From an uncultured Clostridium sp. (GTDB lineage: Bacteria > Bacillota > Clostridia > Clostridiales > Clostridiaceae): a stretch of DNA of 64,000 bases. The notes beneath the pieces were generated by a model. It was given only the letters and a program-made list of their open reading frames with translations. It was not told the origin of the DNA and ran no database searches. The number at the start of each line of letters is the position of its first letter. Position 1 is the stretch's first letter. The position numbers were made by a program, and so were the translations under genes. Below, one piece after another: positions 53,473 through 62,802 of the stretch. The stretch lies in the NCBI RefSeq assembly GCF_910588715.1, contig NZ_CAJURG010000002.1, positions 326,020 to 390,019 of the forward strand. Direction: 5' to 3'.

Positions 53473-55299
53473 TTATTCAACAGTAACTGATTTAGCAAGA
53501 TTTCTTGGTTTATCTATGTCACAACCTCTTTCAGCTGCAACATAATATGCTAATAATTGTAATACAACAGCTCCTAATACTGGTGCTATTCTCTTTGAAA
53601 TTTGTGGTATTCTTATAACTTCATCAAAAATAGATAAATCTAAATCTTGATTTTCATAAGCTACACCAATAATTTCAGCTCCTCTAGATTTAACCTCTCT
53701 AATATTACTAATCATTTTATCCATTAAATTAGTTTGAGTTAGTAATGCTATTATTTTAGTTCCTGGCTCTATTAAAGCTATAGTTCCATGCTTAAGCTCT
53801 CCACCAGCATATGCTTCTGAATGGATATACGCTATTTCCTTTATTTTAAGAGCACCTTCTATAGCTAAAGCATAGTCAACGTCTCTTCCTAAATAGAATA
53901 AATCTCTTTCATTAGCTACAAGTTTTGCAATTTCATATATTTGCTCTTTTTTCTCTAAAACTTCTTCTATTTTACTTGGTAATTCTAATAATGAATTTTT
54001 TATCTCAGCTTCTTCCTCTGGATTTAATAATCCTTTTAAATCAGCTAAATACATTCCTAATAAATTCATTATAACTGCTTGAGTTGTATAAGCCTTAGTT
54101 GATGCTACTGCAATTTCTGGTCCAGCCATAGTATATATTACACTATCTGCTTCTCTGGAAATACTGCTTCCAACAACATTAGTTATAGCTAAAGTCTTAG
54201 CCCCTATCTTTTTAGCATCTCTAAGAACTGCTAATGTATCAGCAGTTTCTCCTGATTGGCTTAGCGTAACTATAAGTGTTTTATTTGTTACTATTGGATT
54301 TCTATATCTAAACTCCGATGCTATTGCTACTTCAACAGGTATTCTTGCTAAATCTTCAATTGCTACCTTACCAATTAGTCCAGCATTATATGCAGTTCCA
54401 CAAGCAATAATATATATTCTATCTATATTTTCAAGCTCATCTGCTGTAAGTTTAAAATCTCCTAAATTAACTTTTTCATTTAAAGATACCTTTCCTGACA
54501 TTGTATCTCTCATAGCCTTTGGTTGTTCATGAATTTCCTTTAACATGAAAGAATCATATCCACCCTTTTCTGCTGAGTCTTCATTCCATGTTACTTTATA
54601 TATCTCTTTATTAATTCTTTCGCCATTTGCTTCAAACACTTCTACTTTATCATTAGTTAATACAACAAATTCATTGTCTTCTAAAAGATATATATCCCTA
54701 GTATAATTTAATACTGCTGGTATATCTGAAGCTATAAATGATTCATTTTCTCCTATTCCAACTATTAATGGACTGTCTTTTCTAACGGCTACTATTTTAT
54801 CCGGTTCTTGTCCACAAACTACACCTAAAGCGTAACTTCCTTCTAATTTTTCAGTAGCTTTTACTACAGCTTCAAAAAGATTTCCATCATAATAATAATG
54901 AATTAAATTAGGTATTACTTCTGTATCAGTTGCTGATTTAAATTCATACCCTTCGCTCTTTAACCATTTTGTAAGTTCATTATAATTTTCAATAATACCA
55001 TTATGAACTACAGTAATATCACCTTTTGAAGTTTGGTGAGGATGAGAGTTTACATCTGATGGCTCTCCATGAGTTGCCCATCTTGTATGTCCAATTCCTA
55101 TTGTTCCATCTGCTGAATTACTCTTTAATTCGTCAACAAGATTTGATAAACGTCCTTTATGCTTTCTTATTTCAACATTACCATTATTAATAACTGCAAT
55201 ACCAGCTGAATCATATCCTCTATATTCTAACTTAGATAATCCTTCTATTAAAAAATCACTTGCTTTTTTTCTTCCTACATAACCAACTATTCCGCACAT
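53473..55299 (-). CDS. glmS: Glutamine-fructose-6-phosphate aminotransferase
   Basis: The 608-residue enzyme has the N-terminal glutamine amidotransferase domain starting MCGIVGYVG (Cys2 nucleophile) with RWATHGEPS and NGIIENY. Two SIS domains follow, with CGTAYNAGL, TLSQSGETADT, EIAVASTKAYT and a C-terminal DKPRNLAKSVTVE that is diagnostic of GlmS. It makes glucosamine-6-phosphate, the first step to UDP-GlcNAc for peptidoglycan. The glmS ribozyme in its leader gives feedback by glucosamine-6-phosphate. GGAAGGAAGA precedes the ATG. Confidence 0.97.
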   Translation of the reverse strand: MCGIVGYVGRKKASDFLIEGLSKLEYRGYDSAGIAVINNGNVEIRKHKGRLSNLVDELKSNSADGTIGIGHTRWATHGEPSDVNSHPHQTSKGDITVVHNGIIENYNELTKWLKSEGYEFKSATDTEVIPNLIHYYYDGNLFEAVVKATEKLEGSYALGVVCGQEPDKIVAVRKDSPLIVGIGENESFIASDIPAVLNYTRDIYLLEDNEFVVLTNDKVEVFEANGERINKEIYKVTWNEDSAEKGGYDSFMLKEIHEQPKAMRDTMSGKVSLNEKVNLGDFKLTADELENIDRIYIIACGTAYNAGLIGKVAIEDLARIPVEVAIASEFRYRNPIVTNKTLIVTLSQSGETADTLAVLRDAKKIGAKTLAITNVVGSSISREADSVIYTMAGPEIAVASTKAYTTQAVIMNLLGMYLADLKGLLNPEEEAEIKNSLLELPSKIEEVLEKKEQIYEIAKLVANERDLFYLGRDVDYALAIEGALKIKEIAYIHSEAYAGGELKHGTIALIEPGTKIIALLTQTNLMDKMISNIREVKSRGAEIIGVAYENQDLDLSIFDEVIRIPQISKRIAPVLGAVVLQLLAYYVAAERGCDIDKPRNLAKSVTVE

Positions 55300-55394
55300 A
55301 TAAAATCTTCCTTCCCATTATACACTTTTTATTTTTATAAAATTTTATTGTAAAATCTAGCATTTAATTTTAAAATACAAATTAATACTTAACT

Positions 55395-55548
55395 AGATTA
55401 CAATGAAGGTTTTAACACCTGACTAGACCTGTCCTACAAATCACTTCATAGTTTTACTAGTCGCTAACGGTAGTGCGATACCGTGGGGCACCCGCCGAAG
55501 AATTCGATACTCCCCATCCTCGTCAACTCCTAAGAGTCCTGGCGCTTT
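55395..55548 (-). ncRNA. glmS ribozyme: glmS self-cleaving ribozyme-riboswitch
   Basis: The minus strand carries AAAGCGCCAGGACT, GTTGACGAGG, ATCGAATTCTTCGGCGGGTGCC and a long P3/P4 region (GGTATCGCACTACCG). These are the conserved elements of the glmS ribozyme in the right order. Cleavage is expected between A 55546 and G 55545. The 3' end is set by pairing in P4 and is approximate. On glucosamine-6-phosphate binding the mRNA is cut, and the new 5'-OH end is degraded by RNase J, which is also encoded in this window (32958-34619). Confidence 0.97.
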
Positions 55549-55626
55549 AAATTAAAAACTTATTCCTATTATCACTCTCCCTTTGCTAAAGTTAATAAAT
55601 ATAATAATATTCATTTAACACTATTA

Positions 55627-55655
55627 ATTTTATATTCATTAAGTAAGTACTTCAA
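55627..55655 (-). promoter_or_regulatory. Candidate glmS promoter
   Basis: On the minus strand TTGAAG (55650-55655) and TAAAAT (55627-55632) are 17 bp apart, about 75 bp before the ribozyme cleavage site. Confidence 0.5.
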
Positions 55656-55673
55656 TTAATAGATGCCACATAA

Positions 55674-55697
55674 TTGTCACTAATTAATTAGTGACAA
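55674..55697. promoter_or_regulatory. Perfect 24-bp palindrome upstream of the glmS promoter
   Basis: TTGTCACTAATT followed by its exact reverse complement forms a 24-bp perfect palindrome, the best in the window. It is centred about 65 bp before the predicted start of the glmS transcript. Its TTGTCACT / AGTGACAA ends match the core of the mtlR upstream site. The rest of the gap to 55794 is AT-rich without features. Confidence 0.65.
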
Positions 55698-55794
55698 AAT
55701 TAAACAATTTCATAATATAAAAAATTAACTCAAAAAGTCATAAACTTATTAAAATAAATTTAGATATATCATAAATAAAATTAATATAATAAAA

Positions 55795-55848
55795 AAAGAA
55801 TTTATACTAATATTAAAATTTCTGATTAAATATAAGTATAAACTCTTT
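55795..55848 (-). terminator. Terminator hairpin after the HAD phosphatase gene
   Basis: Arms AAAGAATTTATACT and AGTATAAACTCTTT (one mismatch) enclose a long AT loop and are followed by TTTTATTATATTAA on the minus strand. It resembles the dispersed terminator family. Confidence 0.7.
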
Positions 55849-55860
55849 TCAATTATTAAA

Positions 55861-56721
55861 TTATACTTCTAATGATTTATAAATTGCCTTTGCTACTCCA
55901 TCATTATTATTATTATCAGTGATATATTTTGCAATTTCTTTAATTTCTGGAATTGCATTTTCCATAGCATAAGAGTTCTCAAATTCAGTAAACATAGAAT
56001 AGTCATTAAAACTGTCTCCAAGAACTATTACTTCGCTTTTATCTATTCCCATTTTTTTAATAGTCTTTGCTAAAATTAGACCCTTTTGAGCTTTAATATC
56101 ACTTATTTCAATATCATTTGAAAAAGTTGATGCAATTGCTAAATCTGAAGTGTTTTCTCTTAAATTTTCTTTTAAATCTGCTATTAACTTTTCATCATTA
56201 TCAAAAGTTACTATTTTTAATATATCTATATCACTTTCTAAAATATCATAAACATTATCTATCTCTTTAATACCCCTTTGTTTACCAAACTCTTCAACAA
56301 ATTCTATTACTTCTTCTTCAGTCATCTTAGGATTAAATAATTTAAATCTATCAATAATAGCCTTTTTGTCGCTTTCTTTATTTGTTATGTAAGTTCCTTT
56401 ATTAGTCATTAATTGAATACATAAACCAGCTTCATTTAACATATCTATTACTATTTTTACGCTATTTTTATTCATATGAACGCTTTCAATTACATTTCCC
56501 TTTACATCTCTGTATTCTGCACCATTATTTAAAATACATTCACATTTTAAATCACATTCTTCTAAGTAATATTTTACTGCTTCATAATCTCTCCCAGTTA
56601 CAATTGTAAAATGTCTTCCCATCTCTTGTGCTTTTCTTATAGCTTTTAAATTTTCTTCTGATATTATATGGTCATCATTTAATAATGTTCCATCCATATC
56701 ACTTGCTATTAACTTTATCAT
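55861..56721 (-). CDS. Cof-type HAD hydrolase (sugar phosphatase-like)
   Basis: The 286-residue protein has HAD motif I DMDGTLLND (8-16), motif II TIVTGRD (about 39-45), a C2-type cap of the Cof/IIB subfamily, motif III Lys in KGLILAK, and motif IV GDSFNDYSMF (about 235-244). These phosphatases act on sugar phosphates, FMN, PLP or similar. The substrate cannot be told from sequence. It is monocistronic and lies upstream of the glmS region, read in the same direction. Confidence 0.9.
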   Translation of the reverse strand: MIKLIASDMDGTLLNDDHIISEENLKAIRKAQEMGRHFTIVTGRDYEAVKYYLEECDLKCECILNNGAEYRDVKGNVIESVHMNKNSVKIVIDMLNEAGLCIQLMTNKGTYITNKESDKKAIIDRFKLFNPKMTEEEVIEFVEEFGKQRGIKEIDNVYDILESDIDILKIVTFDNDEKLIADLKENLRENTSDLAIASTFSNDIEISDIKAQKGLILAKTIKKMGIDKSEVIVLGDSFNDYSMFTEFENSYAMENAIPEIKEIAKYITDNNNNDGVAKAIYKSLEV

Positions 56722-56826
56722 AAATTAGTCCTCTCTTCCGTATTTAATTCATATATATTATAACAGAGTTTTTTTATATTTATTTAAATTATATAATCCC
56801 AATTTCAAAAATCAAAGTAAAAAAAT

Positions 56827-56868
56827 AATAGATATTATAATAAAACAACATTTATCATAATATCTATT
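56827..56868 (-). terminator. Terminator of the YitT/YczE-like gene
   Basis: A 12-bp perfect stem (AATAGATATTAT / ATAATATCTATT) with an 18-nt loop is followed by ATTTTTTTAC on the minus strand. Confidence 0.85.
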
Positions 56869-56895
56869 AATATATCTTTTTAACTTTCCAAATTT

Positions 56896-57615
56896 TTAAG
56901 CTGCAATAGCGTTACCACTATTTTCTTTACCTTTAACAATATCATCAACAAATCTTTTACCATATGGTAAACATAATTGAATAAATGGTCCTATTGCTAA
57001 CATAGAAATTATAGTACCTATACCAATTTTTCCACCTAAAATAAATCCAACTACTAAGAACGTTGCATCTAAAGCAATTCTAATCCAACGATATTGGAAT
57101 TTTAATTTATCTTGAATTATAAAAGGAACTATGTCATTTGGAGCAACTCCAATATCAGCTGCTGACATTACCGAAAATCCAATTGCAATTACAAAGCATC
57201 CTACTAATACTAATATCATTTTTAAGAAAATATTAGCTGACTCTACTGGGAAATATGAAACTGCCTTTACACCTAAATCTATTATTGGCCCAACACCAAC
57301 AACACAAATTAAAGTACCTATCTTTATCTTTTTCATATCAACTATAAGTATTCCAATAAATAATATTATTAATATTATCATATTTGCAACACCAGGAGTT
57401 ACTTCAGCACTTCCTGAAATCATATGTACTATTGATAGATTTTTTAATCCTGTTTTATTTAGAACCGTTGCCAATCCTTGCGTAAAAACAGTAAATGGAT
57501 CAGATCCAATGCTTGTCTTTAAAAATAACGCAACTCCAAATTGAATTATACTCATTCCTACAAAAAATAATACTAAACGTTTAATTAAATTAATTGCTTT
57601 ATTCAATTTTTTCAC
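56896..57615 (-). CDS. YczE/YyaS/YitT family membrane protein
   Basis: The 239-residue protein has about five to six helices. Family features are the opening RLVLFFVGMSIIQFGVALFLKTSIGSDPFTVFTQGLA and the central AADIGVAPNDIVPFIIQDKLKFQYRWIRI...GGKIGIGTIISMLAIGPFIQL. The repeated G.dPf...G and G.GT motifs are typical of YczE. Function is unknown; a transport role is presumed. It is monocistronic. Confidence 0.87.
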   Translation of the reverse strand: MKKLNKAINLIKRLVLFFVGMSIIQFGVALFLKTSIGSDPFTVFTQGLATVLNKTGLKNLSIVHMISGSAEVTPGVANMIILIILFIGILIVDMKKIKIGTLICVVGVGPIIDLGVKAVSYFPVESANIFLKMILVLVGCFVIAIGFSVMSAADIGVAPNDIVPFIIQDKLKFQYRWIRIALDATFLVVGFILGGKIGIGTIISMLAIGPFIQLCLPYGKRFVDDIVKGKENSGNAIAA

Positions 57616-57777
57616 CCTCTACTACTCTATTTTTTTCTTCGACTTAATACTACATCTTCTAAAACATTTACATTAATTTAAAATTACTTTATTATTTTAT
57701 CTAAAAATTATTATTTTGTCAAAAATTTATCATAATTTTAGTCATTGCAATATATTCAAATAAATTCAGTTTAATAA

Positions 57778-57817
57778 ATAACCCCTAAAGCATTATCAAA
57801 ATCACTTTAGGGGTTAT
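57778..57817 (-). terminator. Terminator of the SBBP protein gene
   Basis: A 13-bp perfect stem (ATAACCCCTAAAG / CTTTAGGGGTTAT) with a 14-nt loop is followed by TTATTAAAC on the minus strand. Confidence 0.88.
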
Positions 57818-57819
57818 AT

Positions 57820-59793
57820 CTAAATTAAATGTCTATATACTTTACCAAAATACATTCCACTTCTATATACATCTAAATTTCCAAAACTATCTATTAAAAT
57901 AATATCTTTATAATTAAAATTATCTATATGGAAATTTTTAAAATCTGTAAATCCTACTATATAAACATAATTGCTATTATTAATTTTTATATAAGAACAT
58001 ATATCAATATTATTTTTATCTAAATACCTTCCATATATTAAACTTTCCTCTCCAAAAAATTTTGTATCTAACTTTATTAAAAACCCATTTTCTTTTTTAT
58101 TACCTTCTTCTACCTTAAGTAAATTTTTTGTTATTGGAAATTTTTCATTTGAAGTCGTTAGTCCCATTATATATGCACACTCATTATTATCTACTGCTAC
58201 TGAATATCCTATATCGTCTCCATCCCCACTTAAATAAGTTGAGTATAAAAGACTTTCTTCTCCACTTTTAGTTAAATCAAATTTAACTAAAAAAGCATTA
58301 TTTAAAGAGTTAAAACTAGATTTTTGATATCCACTATCTGTTGTTTTAAAGTCATTTGATTTAGTAACTCCAGTTATATAAACATAATCATTATGATCTA
58401 TAGCTAATGAGTAAAAACTATCACTTATTGTACCACCAAAATATGTTCCATATAATAGTCCCTCTTCCCCTGTTCTTTTTGTATCTAATTTAAGTAAAAA
58501 TCCACATCTATTTTTTTCATTATTAACATTTTTATATGAATTATCTGTTATTGGAAAACCCTTATTTGATGTTGTATCTCCTACAACATATATATTTTTA
58601 TTTTTATCTAATGCGATAGAATATATATAATCACTGCCATTTCCACCCAAATAACTTCCATATATTAGACTATTTACTCCAACTTCATTTGTATCTATAT
58701 TTATTAAAAATCCTGTTATATCACCACCTGGATAATTAGATAAATATGCCCCTTCTGTTGTTGGAAATCCTTCTGTAGAATTTGTAATTCCAGCAACATA
58801 TACTCCACCATTATAATCTACAGCTAAAGAAATCCCCTCATCAACACCATTACCACAAATATACGCTCCATATTCTAATGAAGCTTGACCATTTTTAAGT
58901 AAATTTATTTTTGCTATATATACACTATAATCCTTTCTTGAATAAATAGGCTTATATATTCTTTTTTTAGGAAATTCTTGAATATTTGTAACACCAGTAA
59001 TATAAATACAATTATCATTATCTGAAACAATAGAATTTTCTCTAGATGTAACTTTAGTTGACTTAAAATCATCAAATAAAAACTTTGTATTTATTTTTAA
59101 TACTTCATTTAAATCGCGGTTTAATATATTAAATTTAACTTTTAAATTATCTTTTATTTCAAAATCACATTCTACTTTCTCTTCATTTCCTTCTTGAATA
59201 CCTTCCAACTTTAAGAGCTTAATAAACTTATTATCAAAAAAAACTACTAAGTTTTTCTCATCATCTATTTCTATTTTATCTGCACCTTCAAAATTTAAAC
59301 TTATACAATTTGAATTTTGATTAGGTTGTACAATAAACTCTAATTTCAAATCATTTTGCTTCCCATAATACAACAAATCCACTCCTGAGTAAATTTCACT
59401 ATATAATACCTTTTCATATATAGGTATAAAACTTTTCCAATCCGATTGATTATTTCCCTCAAAATAATTTATTTTGCAATTAAATTCATTTTTACCTATT
59501 ATTTGAGGGGTTTTATTAGAATCTTCAAAGCTTATTCTAATTACATTTGACTTATATTGATTTAAGCTATTTAAAGTTGACTTTACTGTTAAATTATTAT
59601 CTAAATCTTCTACCTCTTCTTTCAAGTTACTATTAAATGCTAAAACTAGCTCTTTATCAGTAAAAAATGTTGTACACTCCTTTTTATTTAAAATAAATTG
59701 TACATCTTTGTCATGTTGTCCTATATTTCTTTCAAAAATTAATGGCAAGCTATTTAAAACCTTCGGTAATTTTAATTCTTCCAAATATACCAT
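57820..59793 (-). CDS. SBBP-repeat beta-propeller protein
   Basis: The 657-residue protein has an N-terminal beta domain (about 10-235; PLIFERNIGQHDKDVQFI, YSGVDLLYYG, ISLNFEGADKI) of the kind that precedes SBBP repeats. At least six propeller blades follow from about 265 to 640, each with a D.N...Y..G.T....FP.T core and a LLYGTYFGG.. strand. It lacks a signal peptide, sorting motif or membrane helix, so either it stays in the cell or leaves by lysis or mother-cell release. Ligand and role are unknown. The next gene upstream encodes a cysteine-rich protein, with a terminator between. Confidence 0.85.
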   Translation of the reverse strand: MVYLEELKLPKVLNSLPLIFERNIGQHDKDVQFILNKKECTTFFTDKELVLAFNSNLKEEVEDLDNNLTVKSTLNSLNQYKSNVIRISFEDSNKTPQIIGKNEFNCKINYFEGNNQSDWKSFIPIYEKVLYSEIYSGVDLLYYGKQNDLKLEFIVQPNQNSNCISLNFEGADKIEIDDEKNLVVFFDNKFIKLLKLEGIQEGNEEKVECDFEIKDNLKVKFNILNRDLNEVLKINTKFLFDDFKSTKVTSRENSIVSDNDNCIYITGVTNIQEFPKKRIYKPIYSRKDYSVYIAKINLLKNGQASLEYGAYICGNGVDEGISLAVDYNGGVYVAGITNSTEGFPTTEGAYLSNYPGGDITGFLINIDTNEVGVNSLIYGSYLGGNGSDYIYSIALDKNKNIYVVGDTTSNKGFPITDNSYKNVNNEKNRCGFLLKLDTKRTGEEGLLYGTYFGGTISDSFYSLAIDHNDYVYITGVTKSNDFKTTDSGYQKSSFNSLNNAFLVKFDLTKSGEESLLYSTYLSGDGDDIGYSVAVDNNECAYIMGLTTSNEKFPITKNLLKVEEGNKKENGFLIKLDTKFFGEESLIYGRYLDKNNIDICSYIKINNSNYVYIVGFTDFKNFHIDNFNYKDIILIDSFGNLDVYRSGMYFGKVYRHLI

Positions 59794-59865
59794 CCCTTTA
59801 AAGTATTTTTATATATATTAAAATATGTTTATATTAATTTAATTATCACTATTTAACTATAATAA

Positions 59866-59894
59866 AAGGAGGTTAACAATTAGCTAACCTTCTT
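59866..59894 (-). terminator. Terminator of the cysteine-rich protein gene
   Basis: AAGGAGGTTA and TAACCTTCTT form a 10-bp stem with one G-U or A-C pair, depending on strand, around a 9-nt loop. T-rich tracts lie on both sides. Confidence 0.7.
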
Positions 59895-59929
59895 CTTTTT
59901 ATATTCTATTTATTATAAAAAATATATCT

Positions 59930-60406
59930 TTAACATTCACAACTATCTTTTTCTTCATGCACACATTCAACATATTTTTGGAATGCTTTATCTAATTTTT
60001 TTTCTAAACATTGAACATGTTCAAGTTTTTTTATTGTACAATTAAGATCATTTACTGCTTCTAAAACTTCTTTTGTAATTTCTTTTAATATCATTTCTAC
60101 ATCCCTATTTAATTTTTTACATTCACAACTATCAGCATTGCAATCATAACAATTACAATCATCATCTAACCATTCTTCTATTTTAACATAGCTTTCTAAA
60201 GTACATTGTTGATCTTTTAGTGTACATTTCAAATTACAAACTACTTCAATTAATTCTTCTAAATTTTCATCTAAACTATCCTTGAAATCTTCATTATTCA
60301 TTAAAAATTCTTTTACTAAATCATGAAGTTCTTTTAATTCTCCACAACAAAGCGGATTAACCTTATTACAACTATTACAATTACAATTATTATTTCTGCA
60401 TCCCAT
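59930..60406 (-). CDS. Cysteine-rich protein, possible spore coat or exosporium component
   Basis: The 158-residue protein holds about 17 Cys in clusters: CRNNNCNCNSCNK at the start, CNLKCTLKDQQC, DDDCNCYDCNADSCECKK in the middle, and EKDSCEC at the end. Between them are acidic, helical segments (ELKELHDLVKEFL, VEMILKEITKEVLEAVNDL). It has no export signal. Cys clusters of this kind fit disulfide- or metal-linked coat proteins of clostridial spores, but I do not recognise a named family. The ATG at 60406 has GGAGG upstream; an extension to 60445 is not supported. Confidence 0.75.
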   Translation of the reverse strand: MGCRNNNCNCNSCNKVNPLCCGELKELHDLVKEFLMNNEDFKDSLDENLEELIEVVCNLKCTLKDQQCTLESYVKIEEWLDDDCNCYDCNADSCECKKLNRDVEMILKEITKEVLEAVNDLNCTIKKLEHVQCLEKKLDKAFQKYVECVHEEKDSCEC

Positions 60407-60462
60407 GCTCTTTTCCTCCGTACAGTATATATAAGATATTCTCATATAATATAATCTTAATA

Positions 60463-60471
60463 TATACTATG
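60463..60471 (-). promoter_or_regulatory. Possible SigE/SigK-type -10 element
   Basis: The minus strand reads CATAGTATA, a match to CATANNNTA, about 57 bases before the start codon of the cysteine-rich gene. It would agree with expression in the mother cell. No -35 partner can be assigned with confidence. Confidence 0.35.
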
Positions 60472-60536
60472 AAGGAAATTTGAATTAGTTACTTAATATT
60501 TCTTATAATATAAATTCATTTTAATAAAAATCTGTT

Positions 60537-62441
60537 TTAATTTCTATTCTTTATTTCATCCATAACTCTATAGATAAAGCTATTTAAATCTACAGATCCT
60601 TCATCACCATTCTCTCTACTTCTTAATGAGATAGTTTTGTCATTTTTCTCTTTCTCTCCTACTACAATAATATATGGAACTCTTTCATTTCTAGCTTCTC
60701 TTATCTTATATCCTATTTTTTCAGTACGTAAGTCAACTTCAACTCTTATTCCTTTAGATTCTAGGCTTTCTTTAATTTCATCAGCATAATCAACAAACTT
60801 ATCAGAAATAGGTAAAATTTTAACTTGAATTGGTGAAAGCCATGTTGGAAACTTACCTGCAAAATGTTCAATTAATATTCCAATAAATCTTTCAATACTT
60901 CCAAAAATAACTCTATGAATAACTATCGGTCTATGCTTTTCACCGTCACTTCCAATATAGTCTAATTCAAATCGCTGTGGTAATTGAAAATCTAATTGAA
61001 TAGTTCCACATTGCCATGTCCTTCCTAAACTGTCTTCAAGATGAAAGTCTATTTTAGGTCCATAAAACGCTCCATCACCTTCATTAATTTTATATGGTAA
61101 ATTCATTTCCTCAAGAGCAGCCTTTAGCGAATCTTCGGCCATATTCCAATCCTCATCACTACCCATTGAATTTTCTGGTCTTGTAGATAACTCAACACCA
61201 TATTTAAATCCAAACTTTGAATAAACTATATCAATTAATGAAACAACACCTTTTATTTCTGCTTTTATTTGATTTGGCAACATAAATATATGAGCATCAT
61301 CTTGAGTAAATGCCCTTACTCTCATAAGACCATGTAAAGCCCCTGAAAGCTCATGCCTATGAACTCTTCCAAGCTCCCCAACTCTCATTGGAAAATCCCT
61401 ATAAGAATGTGTTTCTGTTTTATAAACAATCATTCCACCTGGACAATTCATAGGTTTTAGTGCAAATTCTTCATCATCAATGATTGAAGTATACATATTT
61501 TCTTTATAATGATCCCAATGACCTGAAGTTTCCCATAATTTTTTATTTAACATTATTGGTGTTTCAACCTCAACATATCCAGCCTTCTGATGTAACTCTC
61601 TCCAATAACTAATTAAATTATTTTTTAGTGTAACTCCTTTAGGTAAGAAAAATGGAAATCCTGGCCCCTCATCAACAAAAGTAAATAACTTTAATTTCTT
61701 ACCTAATTTTCTATGATCTCTTTTTTTTGCTTCCTCTATATTAATTAAATAAGTTTTTAAAATTTCTTTATTAGCAAATGCTACTCCATAAATTCTTTGT
61801 AGCATTTTATTTTTTTCATTACCTTTCCAGTAAGCTCCTGCAACGCTAGTTAATTTAAAATCCTTTATTCCTTTAGTAGATAAAAGATGTGGGCCCCTAC
61901 AAAGATCTATAAAGTCTCCTTGCTTATAAAGAGAAATTGTTTCTCTCTCTGGAAGTTCTTTTATAAGTTCTACCTTATAAACTTCACCTCTTTCCCCCAT
62001 TAATTTTAAAGCCTCTTTTCTACTTACTATCAATCTTTCTAATGAAATATCTTCCTTTATAATTTTATTCATTTCTTCTTCTATTTTAACTAAATCATCA
62101 TTATTAAATGGTGTTTCAATATCAAAATCATAATAAAAACCATTTTCTACTGTTGGTCCTATAGCTAATTTTACATTTTTATAAAGTCTCTTTACAGCTT
62201 GAGCCATTACGTGTGAGGTAGTGTGTCTCATAACCTCAATTCCAGCTTCATCTTCATAGGTTACTATATTCACCTCATCATTATCTTTAAGATTATAATC
62301 CAAATCAACTAAGGTTCCATTAACTTCACCTACAACTGCAGATTTTCCAAGCTTTTTACTAATTAATTTAGCTAAGTCTAATACACTTGAATTTTCTTCA
62401 ATTTCTATTGTTGATCCATCTTTTAACTTTACATTAATCAT
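60537..62441 (-). CDS. thrS: Threonine-tRNA ligase
   Basis: The 634-residue enzyme has the TGS domain (1-60), the editing/SAD domain with HTTSHVMAQAVKRL (zinc-type His) and the class II catalytic core with KPMNCPGGM (about 331-339, zinc Cys), MRVGELGRVHRHE and GTIQLDFQLP. The anticodon-binding domain follows (GKFPTWLSPIQVKILPI onward). It charges tRNA-Thr. The ATG at 62441 follows AAGGAGG; an extension of 15 codons to 62486 would run into the leader terminator. A T-box leader controls it by uncharged tRNA-Thr. Confidence 0.97.
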   Translation of the reverse strand: MINVKLKDGSTIEIEENSSVLDLAKLISKKLGKSAVVGEVNGTLVDLDYNLKDNDEVNIVTYEDEAGIEVMRHTTSHVMAQAVKRLYKNVKLAIGPTVENGFYYDFDIETPFNNDDLVKIEEEMNKIIKEDISLERLIVSRKEALKLMGERGEVYKVELIKELPERETISLYKQGDFIDLCRGPHLLSTKGIKDFKLTSVAGAYWKGNEKNKMLQRIYGVAFANKEILKTYLINIEEAKKRDHRKLGKKLKLFTFVDEGPGFPFFLPKGVTLKNNLISYWRELHQKAGYVEVETPIMLNKKLWETSGHWDHYKENMYTSIIDDEEFALKPMNCPGGMIVYKTETHSYRDFPMRVGELGRVHRHELSGALHGLMRVRAFTQDDAHIFMLPNQIKAEIKGVVSLIDIVYSKFGFKYGVELSTRPENSMGSDEDWNMAEDSLKAALEEMNLPYKINEGDGAFYGPKIDFHLEDSLGRTWQCGTIQLDFQLPQRFELDYIGSDGEKHRPIVIHRVIFGSIERFIGILIEHFAGKFPTWLSPIQVKILPISDKFVDYADEIKESLESKGIRVEVDLRTEKIGYKIREARNERVPYIIVVGEKEKNDKTISLRSRENGDEGSVDLNSFIYRVMDEIKNRN

Positions 62442-62483
62442 TTCACATCTACCTCCTTCGTAGTTATTTTTAATATAAAAAAA

Positions 62484-62725
62484 CATCCATCCCTAAGCTT
62501 GGGACGAATGCTATATCCGTGGTTCCACCCAAATTGAATTTAAAAATTCAATTCATCTTTAAAAGTGTTATCGATCTTCACCGATGGTATTTCTCATTAT
62601 CTTGATACTAAACCATAACTCCAGGGTAGTTTTCTTATAGGCATATTTAAAAGTGCTTTCAGCCTATGACACTTTTTCTCTAAAAACTGTATTCTATAAT
62701 ACTTTTCCCTTTCAACGTATACTAA
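62484..62725 (-). promoter_or_regulatory. T-box leader (tRNA-Thr) with terminator
   Basis: The minus strand carries the T-box consensus GGGTGGAACCACGG at 62530-62517, followed by the terminator CATTCGTCCC-loop-GGGATGGATG (62510-62484) and a T7 run. Upstream is stem I with AGAGAAAAAGTG and, in the specifier loop, ACTACC (62630-62625). Either ACT or ACC is a Thr codon. Uncharged tRNA-Thr stabilises the antiterminator. A TATAAT on the minus strand at 62743-62748 is the likely -10. The 5' boundary is approximate. Confidence 0.94.
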
Positions 62726-62802
62726 ATATTAATTACATTTACTATTATACGAAATTTATATTAAAATAATACTAACACTTTTACATTTATTTGTAAAGAT
62801 TT

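Noticed and set aside
57131..57544. Open frame of 137 codons antisense to the YitT/YczE-like gene
   Set aside because: Antisense to a complete membrane protein gene; low-complexity composition mirrors the opposite strand.
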